A DNA stretch of 64,000 nt from Actinophytocola xanthii (GCF_001921205.1 NZ_MSIE01000016.1:105853-169852), one strand, 5' to 3'. Positions 48,801-57,855 are shown, numbered from the stretch's first letter. Notes: generated by a model not told the origin, from the sequence alone. A program made the numbers and translations.

Positions 48801-51800
48801 CGGGTCACCACCTTCTCCACGACGACCGCGTCGATCGCCCAGGACTGGCCGGCGGCGCCACCGAACGTCACGGACACGGTCCGCCCCTCCGCGCCGCCGT
48901 CCGCGGTGAACTGGTCCCAACCCCAGCTGCCGGCCGCGACCGGCACCCCGCCGTCGACCACCCGGTCACCGTCCACTGTGATCACGATGGGCGGGGCGGC
49001 CGCCTGCGGGTCGCCGCGCAGGACCGACACGGTGTGCGCGCCGGCCGGGATCCGCAGCCGCAGCGTCCCCGGGTTGGCCGAGGTCACCACGTCCCGGCGC
49101 AACGCGTCCGGTCCACCACGGTCGCGACCCGCCAGGCCGGGCGCGTCGGCCCAGCCGAAGCCGGTCTGGTCGGTGTGGACCGTCGTCGGGTCCAGCCCGG
49201 CGAACCCGTCCTGGACCGGGCCGCCCGGCGCGCCGGCATCCAGCGAGTACACGGCCCGCTCGGTCGAGGGCACCAGGTAGGTCGACGCGCTGGCCCGACT
49301 GCTCACCCGCACGCCCCGGTCGGCGGTGCCGTAGGCGGTCAGCCGCGCCGCCAGCAGCGGACCGGTGGCCGCGGCGGGCTCCGGGGAGGTGAAGGGGATG
49401 CGTACCCGGACGCTCCCGCGCCGGGGGACCTCCACCTGGACCGGCGTCTGGGTCCACTCCGCCGGCACCCGCAGCCCCACGGTCGCCTGGATCTTCCGGT
49501 TGGTGCGGTTGACCAGGTCGACCTCGGCGTGGCCGGCGTCCCCGGCGGCCGTCGGCGAGGGCAGGGTGAGGTTCGCGAGCTCCACCATCGAGCCGAACTC
49601 GAACCGGTCCAGGTTGAACAGCGTGCCGGTGGTGCTCGGGTTGGTGAACACCAGGAACAGCTCGTGGGTCACGCCGGGGTCGGTGACCGCGGCGCTCACC
49701 TCGGTCCACGTGGTGCCGCCACCGGTCACCGGGACGGCGGCACTGCCGAGCAGCGGACCGTCCGGCGCGCCCTGGCGGACCTCGATCGTGCCGCCGCCCG
49801 CCTGGCTCGCCACCCGGAAGCGGAGGTCCGGCACGCCGGTGAGGTTGACCGGCGTGTAGCTCACCCAGTCGCCGTGGTGGATCTGCCCGACCAGGCCCGC
49901 GCTGTTGCCGTCGGCGGTGTTGCCGACCACGCGCACGCCGCTGGCGGCGTCGAAGTGATCGGCCTGCTTGACCTTCGGCTGCAGCCGCACCCGCTCCCGG
50001 TCGGTGAGCCCACCGCTGTCGGTGTAGGACGACTCCACGTAGTACTCGAGGTCCTCCGACGTGCTGTGCAGGTTGTCGATGACGGTCTCGACCCGACCGG
50101 TGCACCCGGTCCGCTGCCCCGTGCGGTGCTTCTGCCGGGCGTGCCAGAGACCGGACTCGGTGACCACGTCCCCGCAGTCGATCGAGCCGTCCTCGGTGTA
50201 CCCGTCCTCGGCGTCGGTCACATCGACCTCGAACGGCACCGGGACACTCCAGTCGAACACCTGACCGTCCACCGGCGTCAACAGGTCAACCTCCGGCGCG
50301 GTGTTGCCTACGGTGACGGTGACCTGGGCGGAGGCCGAACGCCTGGTGGGGTCGGTGACGGTCAGCCTGGCTGTGTACGTGCCGTTCTCGGTGAACGTGT
50401 GGCTGGGGCTCGCCTCGGTCGAGTCGACGGTCCCGTCGCCGTCGAAGTCCCAGCCGTAGGTCAGGGCCTGTCCCTGGTCGGGGTCGGCCGAGCCGCCGGC
50501 GTCGAACCGGACGGTCAGCGGTGCCTGGCCCGAGGACGGCGTGGCCGAGGCCTCCGCGAGCGGGGCCCGCTCACCGGGTCGGAGGTAGTCGAGGCGGTAG
50601 AGCGCCGAGTCGAAGTTCGGGTCGCCACGGCCGGAGCCGCCGTAGTTGGTGCCCCACTCGATGACGTAGAGCGAGCCGTCCGGACCGATCTCCAGGTCGA
50701 TCGGCCGCAGGAACTGCTCGGCGGGCAGGAACCGGTTGACCGTCAGCGCCCGACCGTCCTGGTCGGACCGCACCTCGAAGATCGCGTTGCGGGTCCAGTC
50801 GGCGACGAACACGGCGTCGTCGTAGTACTCCGGCAGCTTCGTCTCCGAGTCGAGCTCGGGGTCGTAGTGGTACTTCGGCCCACCGATCGCGAGCCGGCCC
50901 CCGGTACCCAGCTCGGGCCACTCGGGTGACTCGTCGTAGGGATAGGCGATCCAGGCCGGCTGGGCCGGCGGGAGCTTGCTGAGCCCGCGGTTGTTCGGGG
51001 AGTCGTTGGTCGGCCCCCCGGCGCAGTCGTAGGCGGCGCCCGACTGGCCGGTGGCGAAGTCGTGCTCCACATAGGCCCGGTTGGCCGCGATGCAGTAGGG
51101 CCAGCCGAAGTTGCCGGCGGCCTTGGCGAGGTTGAACTCGTCGTGCCCCTTCGGGCCGCGGGCCGGGTCGTCGGCCCGCGCGTCCGGGCCGACCTCGCCC
51201 CAGTACAGCCAGTCGGTCTCGGGGTCGATGTGGATCCGATACGGGTTGCGCAGGCCCATCACGTAGATCTCCGGGCGGGTGCGCTCGGTGCCCGGCGGGA
51301 ACAGGTTGCCCTCGGGGATCGTGTAGGTGCCGTCGTCCTCGGGGTGGATCCGAATGATCTTGCCGCGCAGGTCGCTCGTATCGGCGGAGGTCCGCTGGGC
51401 GTCCTGGGGCTCTCGGCCCGGCCGCTCGTCCAGCGGGCTGAACCCCTCGCAGCACGCGTCGGTGTCGTCGCCGGTGGCGACGTAGAGGTTGCCCTTGCTG
51501 TCGAAGGCCATGCCGCCGGCCTCGTGGCCGTTGACCTCCCGTTGGGCGAAGAACTCCAGCAGCACCCGCTCGCTGTCCGGGTCCACCCGGTTGGCCGACT
51601 CGTCGAAGGTGACCCGGGAGATGCGGTTCACCACCTTGTCGGCCGGCGAGTAGTACAGGTAGATGAAGCCGTTGGTGGCGAAGTCCGGATCAAGCACCAG
51701 GCCCTGCATGCCGTGCTGGTGGTTGACCAGGACGTTGAACTTCCCCGCCTCCCGGCTGACGTCAGCGGCCGGGTCGTAGACCTTGAGCCAGCCCCCGCGC

Positions 51801-52666
51801 TCGATGAAGAACACCCGCCCGCGCGCGTCGATCTCCATGTCCAGCGGGTCGTCGGTGTCGGCCTCGAGCGCGACCTTGCGCCAGCGCTCGTTCTCGGTGG
51901 GGCCGCAGTCCCCGGGGGCCGCGCCGGCCGCCCACTCGATCCCGCCGAGCAGGTGCTCGCGGAACAGCGGTTCGTCGAACGCTGATGGCTCGTGCCCGAG
52001 CCCGGTGTACCAGGACCGGCCGCCCTCGAAGTTCTGGCACCAGGAGATCGGGTGGTCCGCGCCCATGGTGTGGCCGGTGTAGCTGCGGGTGTCGAGGCTG
52101 GCCAGCACGTGCACGTTCCCGCGCGGGTTGGCCACGAAGTCGTAGGGCTCCTCGGTGCGCTGCCAGACGGGCGGGAGGTCCCGGGTGGACGGGTGGGCGC
52201 GGTCGTCCACCTGGATCGCGACCGGCTGGACCGCGGGGTGCGCCTTGAAGAAGGCACCCATCAGCTGCCCGTACCAGGCCCAGTCGTACTCGGTGCCGCT
52301 CGCCGAGTGGATGCCGGTGAACCCGCCGCCGGCGCGGACGTAGCGCTCGAACGCGGAGCGCTGGGCGGCGTCGAGGATGGCCCCGGCGCGGCTGTTGGTG
52401 TTGTTGAAGACCACCGCGTCGAACGGGGCGAGGCCCTCGTCGGTGAACAGGGCCGCGTCGTCGGAGACCGTGACGTCGAAGCCGTGCTCCGCCCCCAGCT
52501 CGGTGATCGCCTGCTGCCCCGCGGGGATCGACTCGTGATGTTCGCCGTTGACCTTCGAGAACACCAGCACGCTGAACCTCGGCTGGGCCGTGGCCGGGGT
52601 GGCGGTGACCACCGTGCCGAGCACCAGGGAGAACAGGATCGCGAGGACGAGGGACGGCTTGCGCAC
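48797..52666 (-). CDS. Secreted ThuA / glucose-sorbosone dehydrogenase / PKD / CBM6-like fusion
   Basis: This encodes 1289 residues. A signal peptide (1-28) is followed by a ThuA-like domain (about 31-250; VFSKVNGEHHESIPAGQQAI, GGGFTGIHSASGTEYDW). A six-bladed glucose/sorbosone dehydrogenase propeller (about 257-695) follows, with HQHGMQGLVLDPDF, NGHEAGGMAFDSKGNLYVAT, GLRNPYRIHIDPETDWLYWG and AAGNFGWPYC. Then come a PKD domain (about 700-790), a CBM6-like domain (about 900-1015), an NPCBM-associated-like beta domain (about 1030-1120) and a malectin-like C-terminal domain. It would bind a polysaccharide or glycoside and oxidise sugars outside the cell, perhaps with a quinone-type cofactor. Two LacI-type operators lie upstream; the stop is fused to the permease start. 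Confidence 0.9.
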   Translation of the reverse strand: MRKPSLVLAILFSLVLGTVVTATPATAQPRFSVLVFSKVNGEHHESIPAGQQAITELGAEHGFDVTVSDDAALFTDEGLAPFDAVVFNNTNSRAGAILDAAQRSAFERYVRAGGGFTGIHSASGTEYDWAWYGQLMGAFFKAHPAVQPVAIQVDDRAHPSTRDLPPVWQRTEEPYDFVANPRGNVHVLASLDTRSYTGHTMGADHPISWCQNFEGGRSWYTGLGHEPSAFDEPLFREHLLGGIEWAAGAAPGDCGPTENERWRKVALEADTDDPLDMEIDARGRVFFIERGGWLKVYDPAADVSREAGKFNVLVNHQHGMQGLVLDPDFATNGFIYLYYSPADKVVNRISRVTFDESANRVDPDSERVLLEFFAQREVNGHEAGGMAFDSKGNLYVATGDDTDACCEGFSPLDERPGREPQDAQRTSADTSDLRGKIIRIHPEDDGTYTIPEGNLFPPGTERTRPEIYVMGLRNPYRIHIDPETDWLYWGEVGPDARADDPARGPKGHDEFNLAKAAGNFGWPYCIAANRAYVEHDFATGQSGAAYDCAGGPTNDSPNNRGLSKLPPAQPAWIAYPYDESPEWPELGTGGRLAIGGPKYHYDPELDSETKLPEYYDDAVFVADWTRNAIFEVRSDQDGRALTVNRFLPAEQFLRPIDLEIGPDGSLYVIEWGTNYGGSGRGDPNFDSALYRLDYLRPGERAPLAEASATPSSGQAPLTVRFDAGGSADPDQGQALTYGWDFDGDGTVDSTEASPSHTFTENGTYTARLTVTDPTRRSASAQVTVTVGNTAPEVDLLTPVDGQVFDWSVPVPFEVDVTDAEDGYTEDGSIDCGDVVTESGLWHARQKHRTGQRTGCTGRVETVIDNLHSTSEDLEYYVESSYTDSGGLTDRERVRLQPKVKQADHFDAASGVRVVGNTADGNSAGLVGQIHHGDWVSYTPVNLTGVPDLRFRVASQAGGGTIEVRQGAPDGPLLGSAAVPVTGGGTTWTEVSAAVTDPGVTHELFLVFTNPSTTGTLFNLDRFEFGSMVELANLTLPSPTAAGDAGHAEVDLVNRTNRKIQATVGLRVPAEWTQTPVQVEVPRRGSVRVRIPFTSPEPAAATGPLLAARLTAYGTADRGVRVSSRASASTYLVPSTERAVYSLDAGAPGGPVQDGFAGLDPTTVHTDQTGFGWADAPGLAGRDRGGPDALRRDVVTSANPGTLRLRIPAGAHTVSVLRGDPQAAAPPIVITVDGDRVVDGGVPVAAGSWGWDQFTADGGAEGRTVSVTFGGAAGQSWAIDAVVVEKVVTR

Positions 52667-52696
52667 GAGATCCTCCTGCCGGGGGCCACCTTGCCA

Positions 52697-52710
52697 GGCA
52701 AGCGCTTTCC
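52697..52710. promoter_or_regulatory. LacI-type operator 1 of the ThuA operon
   Basis: GGCAAGCGCTTTCC contains the CG-centred palindrome AAGCGCTT typical of LacI-family sites. It lies 31 bases upstream of the ThuA fusion start. Confidence 0.8.
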
Positions 52711-52738
52711 TGCGACCTTATTCCGGCCGTCCACGATC

Positions 52739-52752
52739 GGCAAGGGCTTTCC
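52739..52752. promoter_or_regulatory. LacI-type operator 2 of the ThuA operon
   Basis: GGCAAGGGCTTTCC differs from operator 1 at one base. The two centres are 42 bases apart, four helical turns, so two dimers could sit on the same DNA face. It lies just past the 3' end of the cupin gene. Confidence 0.75.
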
Positions 52753-52754
52753 CG

Positions 52755-53483
52755 TTACTCCTCCGGACGGCGCAACGGGTAGGTGTCGAGGTGACCGCAC
52801 ATGCCGAGCCGGCCGCGCTCGACCGGCCCGTCCAACGCGTGCACCCGCGCGTCCATGAGGTGCCCGGCGTCGCCCCGGGCCAGCGCGTCCAGGTGCACCC
52901 CGGTGAGCTGGGCGGCGCGGAAGGCACCGTCCTCCCAGCGCCGACGCCAGGTCTCCAGCTGCGGTTGCTTGAGCTGTGCGGCGGCGGTGTGGAGCGCGGC
53001 CATGGCCCGCCGCCCGTCCCGTTCCACGGCCGCCCGGAGCTGCTCGAACCCCTCGACGGCGAGGTCGCGCCGGGCGTAGGCGGCGCGCGGGTCGGTACCG
53101 GGCGCGCCGCCGTCGGGCAGGGCCGCGGCCGCGGCGTAGCGGTCGGGGTCGGCGAGGACCTCGGCCGGGAAGGTCAGCACGGCGTCCCCCGCCTCGGGCA
53201 GGCCGGAGTTCGCCATCAGCACCACGATCTCCAGGTCGCCGAGGTTGACCAGCCGGTGCACGGTGCCCGGGGTGAACCACAGGACGGTGCCCCGCGCGAG
53301 GGCGTGCTCGGCGAACCCGGCGCCCGAGATCGTCTGCACCGCGCCGCGGCCACCGATGACCACGTACGCCTCGCTGCAGCAGAGGTGCAGGTGCGGCGAG
53401 CCGCCGGGGCGGCCGTCGGGGGTAACCGTGTCGTACACGCACAGTCGCGAAACTCCGACCCCGCCGGGCAGTGGATCACTCAT
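52755..53483 (-). CDS. Cupin-domain protein
   Basis: This encodes 242 residues. The cupin core has PHLHLCCSEAYVVIGGRGAV (two His and a Glu, a metal site) and LWFTPGTVHRLVNLGDLEIV (third His). A long helical C-terminal region (about 130-242, ending near LDTYPLRRPEE) follows. The layout recalls sugar-isomerase or sugar-binding cupins found beside Gfo/Idh genes. ATG at 53483. It is upstream of the ThuA operon on the same strand and shares its promoter region with the divergent lacI gene. Confidence 0.82.
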   Translation of the reverse strand: MSDPLPGGVGVSRLCVYDTVTPDGRPGGSPHLHLCCSEAYVVIGGRGAVQTISGAGFAEHALARGTVLWFTPGTVHRLVNLGDLEIVVLMANSGLPEAGDAVLTFPAEVLADPDRYAAAAALPDGGAPGTDPRAAYARRDLAVEGFEQLRAAVERDGRRAMAALHTAAAQLKQPQLETWRRRWEDGAFRAAQLTGVHLDALARGDAGHLMDARVHALDGPVERGRLGMCGHLDTYPLRRPEE

Positions 53484-53597
53484 CGGGGACCCGTGGCAAT
53501 CTTGTGGTGGCGGGCGACCGCGGTGGACACTCTGGACAGGTGGACGCTGGGCAGCTGGACAACCGCGAGCCGTGCCGGCATGACGCCTCCAGGCGCG

Positions 53598-53621
53598 AGG
53601 AAAAGGCTTTCCTTGTAGCCT
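53598..53621. promoter_or_regulatory. LacI-type operator 3 and -10 box of the lacI gene
   Basis: AGGAAAAGGCTTTCCT (53598-53613) is a dyad with 6-base arms and the same GGCTTTCC half-site as the two ThuA operators. A TAGCCT -10-like box (53616-53621) follows it for rightward transcription of lacI, so binding would give autorepression and could control the cupin gene too. Confidence 0.7.
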
Positions 53622-53671
53622 GACGCTAGGGCCGCGGGGGCCGTCCGTCAACGTTCGAAGAGAGGTGCGAG

Positions 53672-54691
53672 GTGGCCACGCTCGCCGATGTCGCACGGCG
53701 CGCAGGGGTGTCCGCGGCGACGGTCTCACGGATCGTGAACGGCAGTCCCAAGATCGTGTCCGAGGAGCTGCGCGAGCGGGTGCTGCGGGCGGTGCAGGAG
53801 TTGCAGTACGTGCCGAACGCGCACGCGCAGCTGCTCGCCCGCTCGCACCGGACCACGGTCGGGGTGATCGTGCACGACGTGTCCGACCCGTACTTCGCCG
53901 AGATCACCCGGGGCCTCCAGCGGGTGGCCGGCGAGCAGGGCCGGCTGGTGATCATCTGCAACTCCTACCGCGACCCGGAGCGCGAGCTCGAGTACGTCGA
54001 GCTGCTCCGCGCCCAGCAGGTCGAGGCCATCATCCTGGCCGGCTCGGGCTACCACGACCCGGCGTTCACCAAGGCGCTCAACGCGAAGCTGAGCGCGTAC
54101 ATGGCGACCGGCGGGCGGGTGTCGGTGGTGGGCCGGCACAAGGTCGCCGGGGACGCGGTCATGCCCGCCAACGAGCACGGCGCCTACCTGATCGGCAGGG
54201 AGATCTTCGCCGCCGGCCACCGCCATGTCGGTGTCGTGGCCGCCCCCAAGCAGCTCACCACCACGACCGACCGCCTCGCCGGCCTGCGCCGGGCGGCGCG
54301 GGAGTACCGCCGCACGCTGCCGGCCCGCCGGATCGAGTACGCCGAGTTCGACCGGGACGGTGGCGCCGCGGCGACCGCCGCCCTACTCGACGCCGAGCCC
54401 AGGCTGACGGCGATCGCCGCCCTCAACGACTCGATGGCGATCGGCGCCCTGGCCGTCCTGCGGGAGCGCGGCCTGTCCGTGCCGGGTGACGTGTCGGTCG
54501 TCGGCTTCGACGACATGCCCATCGCCCGCGACGTGACACCGGCCCTCACGACGGTCCGCCTCCCGTTGGTCGAGATCGGCGCCCGGGCGATCGCACTCGC
54601 CCTCGACCCCCAGCACCCGAACCCCCGCGTCGAGGACGCCGAGGCCACCCTCGTCCACCGCGAGTCCCTCGGCCCGCCCCGCTCCTCCTGA
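53672..54691 (+). CDS. LacI-family transcriptional regulator
   Basis: This encodes 339 residues. The DNA-binding N-terminus is ATLADVARRAGVSAATVSRI with the hinge LQYVPNAHAQLLARS; the periplasmic-binding-like sensor domain follows, with the effector region VVGFDDMPIARDVTPALTTV. It should sense a sugar made by, or fed into, the divergent pathway and bind the three GGCTTTCC-type sites. GTG at 53672. It converges with proA, with a shared hairpin terminator. Confidence 0.93.
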   Translation: MATLADVARRAGVSAATVSRIVNGSPKIVSEELRERVLRAVQELQYVPNAHAQLLARSHRTTVGVIVHDVSDPYFAEITRGLQRVAGEQGRLVIICNSYRDPERELEYVELLRAQQVEAIILAGSGYHDPAFTKALNAKLSAYMATGGRVSVVGRHKVAGDAVMPANEHGAYLIGREIFAAGHRHVGVVAAPKQLTTTTDRLAGLRRAAREYRRTLPARRIEYAEFDRDGGAAATAALLDAEPRLTAIAALNDSMAIGALAVLRERGLSVPGDVSVVGFDDMPIARDVTPALTTVRLPLVEIGARAIALALDPQHPNPRVEDAEATLVHRESLGPPRSS

Positions 54692-54698
54692 GCCCAGG

Positions 54699-54717
54699 TG
54701 CCCGGATCAGCCGGGCA
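54699..54717. terminator. Bidirectional terminator between lacI and proA
   Basis: TGCCCGG (54699-54705) pairs with CCGGGCA (54711-54717) around ATCAG. The loop and stem include the stop codon of proA (54707-54709, minus strand). Confidence 0.7.
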
Positions 54718-55960
54718 GGACCGCGTACTGGCGCAGGCAGAGGTCGGGGTAGGTGACCGGGCCGCGGGGGCCGGGGACCTTGTCGATGTTGATGCCGGTC
54801 TCGGGGACGCCCAGCATCCGGAAGCCGTCGAGCAGGCGGGTCGGGGCGTTCCAGAAGACGCCGGTGCCGGCGTAGGCGGCCATGAACGCCTCGGCCGTCG
54901 CCTCGTTCGCCGTGACGATGGCCGCCGCCAGCCCCGAGGTCTCCTCGTTCGCCACCCTGGCCGCGTCGGCGGCGTCGCGGACGGGAAGCACGGTGACGGT
55001 GGCCTCGCGCTCGTCGTCCAGGGCCCACTCGTAGCCGACCGCGTGGCTGTGGGGCGGCAGGGAGGCCTCGACCCCCAGGTCCGACAGCACACCGAGGACG
55101 GCCGGCAGCACGCGCTCGTAGCAGTCCTGGTGCAACAGCAGCAGGTTGAGCCGGTTGCACACGCCGAGCCGGTCGAGGCTGCGCCGGACGATGTCGACGG
55201 CGAGGTCGAGATCGGCGGCGACGTCGACGAACAGCACGCCGCCGCCGTCGGCATGGGCCAGGGTGCGCACGCCGTGCTGCGCGGCGAGCCGGCTCAGTTC
55301 CCTGGTGCTGTCCCCGCTGCCGCGCAGGATCACCAGCGGCACCGCGTCCGGCAGGGTGACCAGCGCGCCGGCCGCGGCGCGGTCGGCGCTGGGCACCAGC
55401 TGGACCGCGTCCGGATCGATGTCTACATCGGACAGAGCTGGGGCGATGACCGACCGCAGCAGCTCGGTCGCCGAGCGCAGGGCGGCGGACCCGGTGCGCA
55501 GGACGCCGGCGTTGCGCGACTTCACCAGCTGCGAGGCCACGTCGACCGTCACGTTCGGACGCGCCTCGTAGTTCGCGCCGATGACGCCGACCGGGCGGCG
55601 CCGCTCGATCAGGCGCAATCCCCCCGGCAGCTCCCCGAGCTCGACCGAGCGAACCGGGTGCGGCGCGTCGGCCAGCAGGCGCAGCGCCTCGGCCATCGTG
55701 GCGAGCCGGTCCTCGGTGATGCGCAGCCGGTCGAGCAGCCCCGTGCTCATCCCGGCCTCGCGCGCCGCCGCCACGTCGGCCTCGTTGGCCTCGAGAACCG
55801 TGGCGCTGCTGTCGGTCAGGCGGGTCGCCATCGCGGCCAGCGCCCCGTCGACGGCGTGGTCCGGGGCGGCCGCCAGGGCCGGCGCGGCCTTCTTCGCGGC
55901 GGCGGCACACGCGGCGACGGCATCGGCGACGGCAGGGGTCTCGGCGTCAAGGACCGGCAT
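54707..55960 (-). CDS. proA: Glutamate-5-semialdehyde dehydrogenase
   Basis: This encodes 417 residues of the ALDH fold for proline synthesis. RRPVGVIGANYEARPNVTVD is diagnostic of ProA. The catalytic Cys is in LDRLGVCNRLNLLLLH and the C-terminal GTGVFWNAPTRLLDGFRMLG closes the family pattern (many ProA proteins have N-A-S-T-R-F here). ATG at 55960. It is followed by nothing on its strand but the terminator shared with lacI. Confidence 0.95.
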   Translation of the reverse strand: MPVLDAETPAVADAVAACAAAAKKAAPALAAAPDHAVDGALAAMATRLTDSSATVLEANEADVAAAREAGMSTGLLDRLRITEDRLATMAEALRLLADAPHPVRSVELGELPGGLRLIERRRPVGVIGANYEARPNVTVDVASQLVKSRNAGVLRTGSAALRSATELLRSVIAPALSDVDIDPDAVQLVPSADRAAAGALVTLPDAVPLVILRGSGDSTRELSRLAAQHGVRTLAHADGGGVLFVDVAADLDLAVDIVRRSLDRLGVCNRLNLLLLHQDCYERVLPAVLGVLSDLGVEASLPPHSHAVGYEWALDDEREATVTVLPVRDAADAARVANEETSGLAAAIVTANEATAEAFMAAYAGTGVFWNAPTRLLDGFRMLGVPETGINIDKVPGPRGPVTYPDLCLRQYAVLPG

Positions 55961-55974
55961 GGCCCCAGTCTGCC

Positions 55975-56658
55975 TCACGCCAGCAACCACGCCGTCGCGA
56001 GCACCAGGCACCCGAGGTCGATCAGCATGAAGCTGCCCACCCAGAACAGGCCGGGCGCGCCGGTGATCTCCGCTAGCTGGTCGGCGTCGGAGTCCCTGGC
56101 CCGGCCGCGGCGGCGCTTGCCCTGCAGCTCGGCCACCGAGCGGACGCCGCCGAGCAGCAGGAACCAGGTGATCACGTGGGCGAAGGCGGCCTGCACCTCG
56201 CCCTTGGCCCACCACGCGACACCGACCAGCACCGCGCCGGTCACCAGGACCGAGAACACGCCGTAGATGTTGCGCACCATGACCAGCACGCCGAGCAGCA
56301 GCACCACGCAGGCCACGAGCAGCGCGGTCACCCGCTCGGCGCCGAGCAGGGCGGCGAAGCCCAGCCCGAGCAGCGAGGGCGCGACGTAGCCGGCGAACCC
56401 GGTGAGGACCATCCCCGGGCCGTAGGGCTTGCCCTTGGTGACCGTCAGACCCGAGGTGTCGGAGTGCAGCCGGATGCTGGCCAGCCGCCGCCCGGCCAGG
56501 ACCGCGACCAGCGCGTGCCCGGCCTCGTGCACGATCGTGATCACGTGCCGGGACAGCCGCCAGGTCATCGAGAGCGCGACGATGGCCAGGGCGATGCCCG
56601 CCGCGACGAGCACCATGGTGTCCGGCGGGTCGATGCGGCCGAACAGGTCCTCCCACAC
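55975..56658 (-). CDS. M50-like membrane metalloprotease
   Basis: This encodes 227 residues with about five membrane helices. The zinc motif HEAGH is at 44-48 (VITIVHEAGHALVAVLAGRR). The second metal-binding Asp of the classic site-2 protease motif is not obvious; DADQLAEITG near the end is the only acidic cluster. It belongs to the short M50B group of actinobacteria. It lies 14 bases upstream of proA on the same strand, so they may be co-transcribed. Confidence 0.85.
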   Translation of the reverse strand: MWEDLFGRIDPPDTMVLVAAGIALAIVALSMTWRLSRHVITIVHEAGHALVAVLAGRRLASIRLHSDTSGLTVTKGKPYGPGMVLTGFAGYVAPSLLGLGFAALLGAERVTALLVACVVLLLGVLVMVRNIYGVFSVLVTGAVLVGVAWWAKGEVQAAFAHVITWFLLLGGVRSVAELQGKRRRGRARDSDADQLAEITGAPGLFWVGSFMLIDLGCLVLATAWLLA

Positions 56659-56662
56659 GCTC

Positions 56663-57844
56663 CTAGCTGATCACACGGTCGGTCTGGTCCGTGTCAGCAG
56701 GGGGCTGCCAGTCGAACACGCCACGCAGGGACCGCACGAACATCGAGCGGGGCGTCAGCCGCACCACCAGGTTCCTGGCCGCCGCCGCGAGGGGCGAGTG
56801 CGCCTGGACCACCTCGCCCACCAGGTGCGACCTGCGGGCCAGCGCCTGCGTGCGTGGCCGGCGCAGGGCGTCGTAGCGGCGCAGTGCCGCCTCGAGGTCG
56901 CCCGTGGCGCCGACCAGGCGAACCAGCGTCGCGGCATCCTCGAGCGCCTGGCACCCGCCCTGGCCGAGGTGGGGCGTCATCGCGTGGGCGGCGTCGCCGA
57001 CCAGCGCGACCCCGTCCCGGACGTAGGTCCGCAGCGGGGGCAGCTCGTAGAGGTCGTTGCGCAGGACCGCCTCCGGCGTCGCCGCCGCCAGCAGTGCCGG
57101 GATCGGGTCGTGCCACCCGGCGAAGCGCCGCCGGAGCTCGGCCAGCTCGCCGTCGGCGGAGCGGCCGCCGGCGGGGACGGTCGCGGTGGCGTAGCAGTAG
57201 ATCCGCTCTCCCTGCATCGGGAACATGCCGAACACCGAACCGGGACCCCACGACTCGCCGCTGACCGGGCAGGGCATCGGCAGCACCAGCCGCCAGGCGG
57301 TTCGCCGGGCGTACCGGGGCGGGGCGGCCTCCGCGAACACCGACGTGCGGACCGCACTGCGCACCCCGTCCGCGCCGACCACGAGCTCGGCCGCCAGCTC
57401 CCCGGGCTCGCCGCCCTCGGTCGTGTACTCCACCACCGGGTGTGTCCCGTCCCGCCGCACGCCTCGCACCCGCGTGCCCGTCATCCGGCACGCGTCCGGG
57501 ACACCGGCGAGCAGGGCGTCCAACAGCTCGGCGCGATGGGCGACCACCGCGTTGGCGGAGGTGTCCCCCACCGCGGCGTCGCCGGCCAGCCGAGCCAGCC
57601 ACCGGCCGCGCCAGTCCCGCACGCCGCCGGGTTCCGGCAGCCGCTCCGCCGACAGCCGGTCGGCGGCACCGATCACCTCGAGGGCGCGGAAGGCGTTGGG
57701 CCACAGGGAGATTCCCGCTCCCACCGCGGACAGCTCCGGGGCCTGCTCGAGCACCCGCACGTCCCACCCGGCTCGGACCAGGCCGGCCGCCGTGGCAAGC
57801 CCGCCGATCCCGCCACCCACCACCACCGCACTGCGCATCGCCAT
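56663..57844 (-). CDS. FAD-dependent aromatic monooxygenase
   Basis: This encodes 393 residues of the p-hydroxybenzoate hydroxylase-like class A family. The FAD fold motif is VVVGGGIGGLATAAGLVRAG at about 7-26, the DG motif is ELVVGADGVRSAVR and the second FAD motif is GVALVGDAAHAMTPHLGQGG. It hydroxylates an aromatic or polyketide-like compound with NAD(P)H. ATG 57844 has GAGGAG three bases upstream; ATG 57838 fits the spacing better. It is divergent from a TetR gene and probably repressed by it. Confidence 0.9.
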   Translation of the reverse strand: MAMRSAVVVGGGIGGLATAAGLVRAGWDVRVLEQAPELSAVGAGISLWPNAFRALEVIGAADRLSAERLPEPGGVRDWRGRWLARLAGDAAVGDTSANAVVAHRAELLDALLAGVPDACRMTGTRVRGVRRDGTHPVVEYTTEGGEPGELAAELVVGADGVRSAVRTSVFAEAAPPRYARRTAWRLVLPMPCPVSGESWGPGSVFGMFPMQGERIYCYATATVPAGGRSADGELAELRRRFAGWHDPIPALLAAATPEAVLRNDLYELPPLRTYVRDGVALVGDAAHAMTPHLGQGGCQALEDAATLVRLVGATGDLEAALRRYDALRRPRTQALARRSHLVGEVVQAHSPLAAAARNLVVRLTPRSMFVRSLRGVFDWQPPADTDQTDRVIS

Positions 57845-57855
57845 GAACTCCTCCT

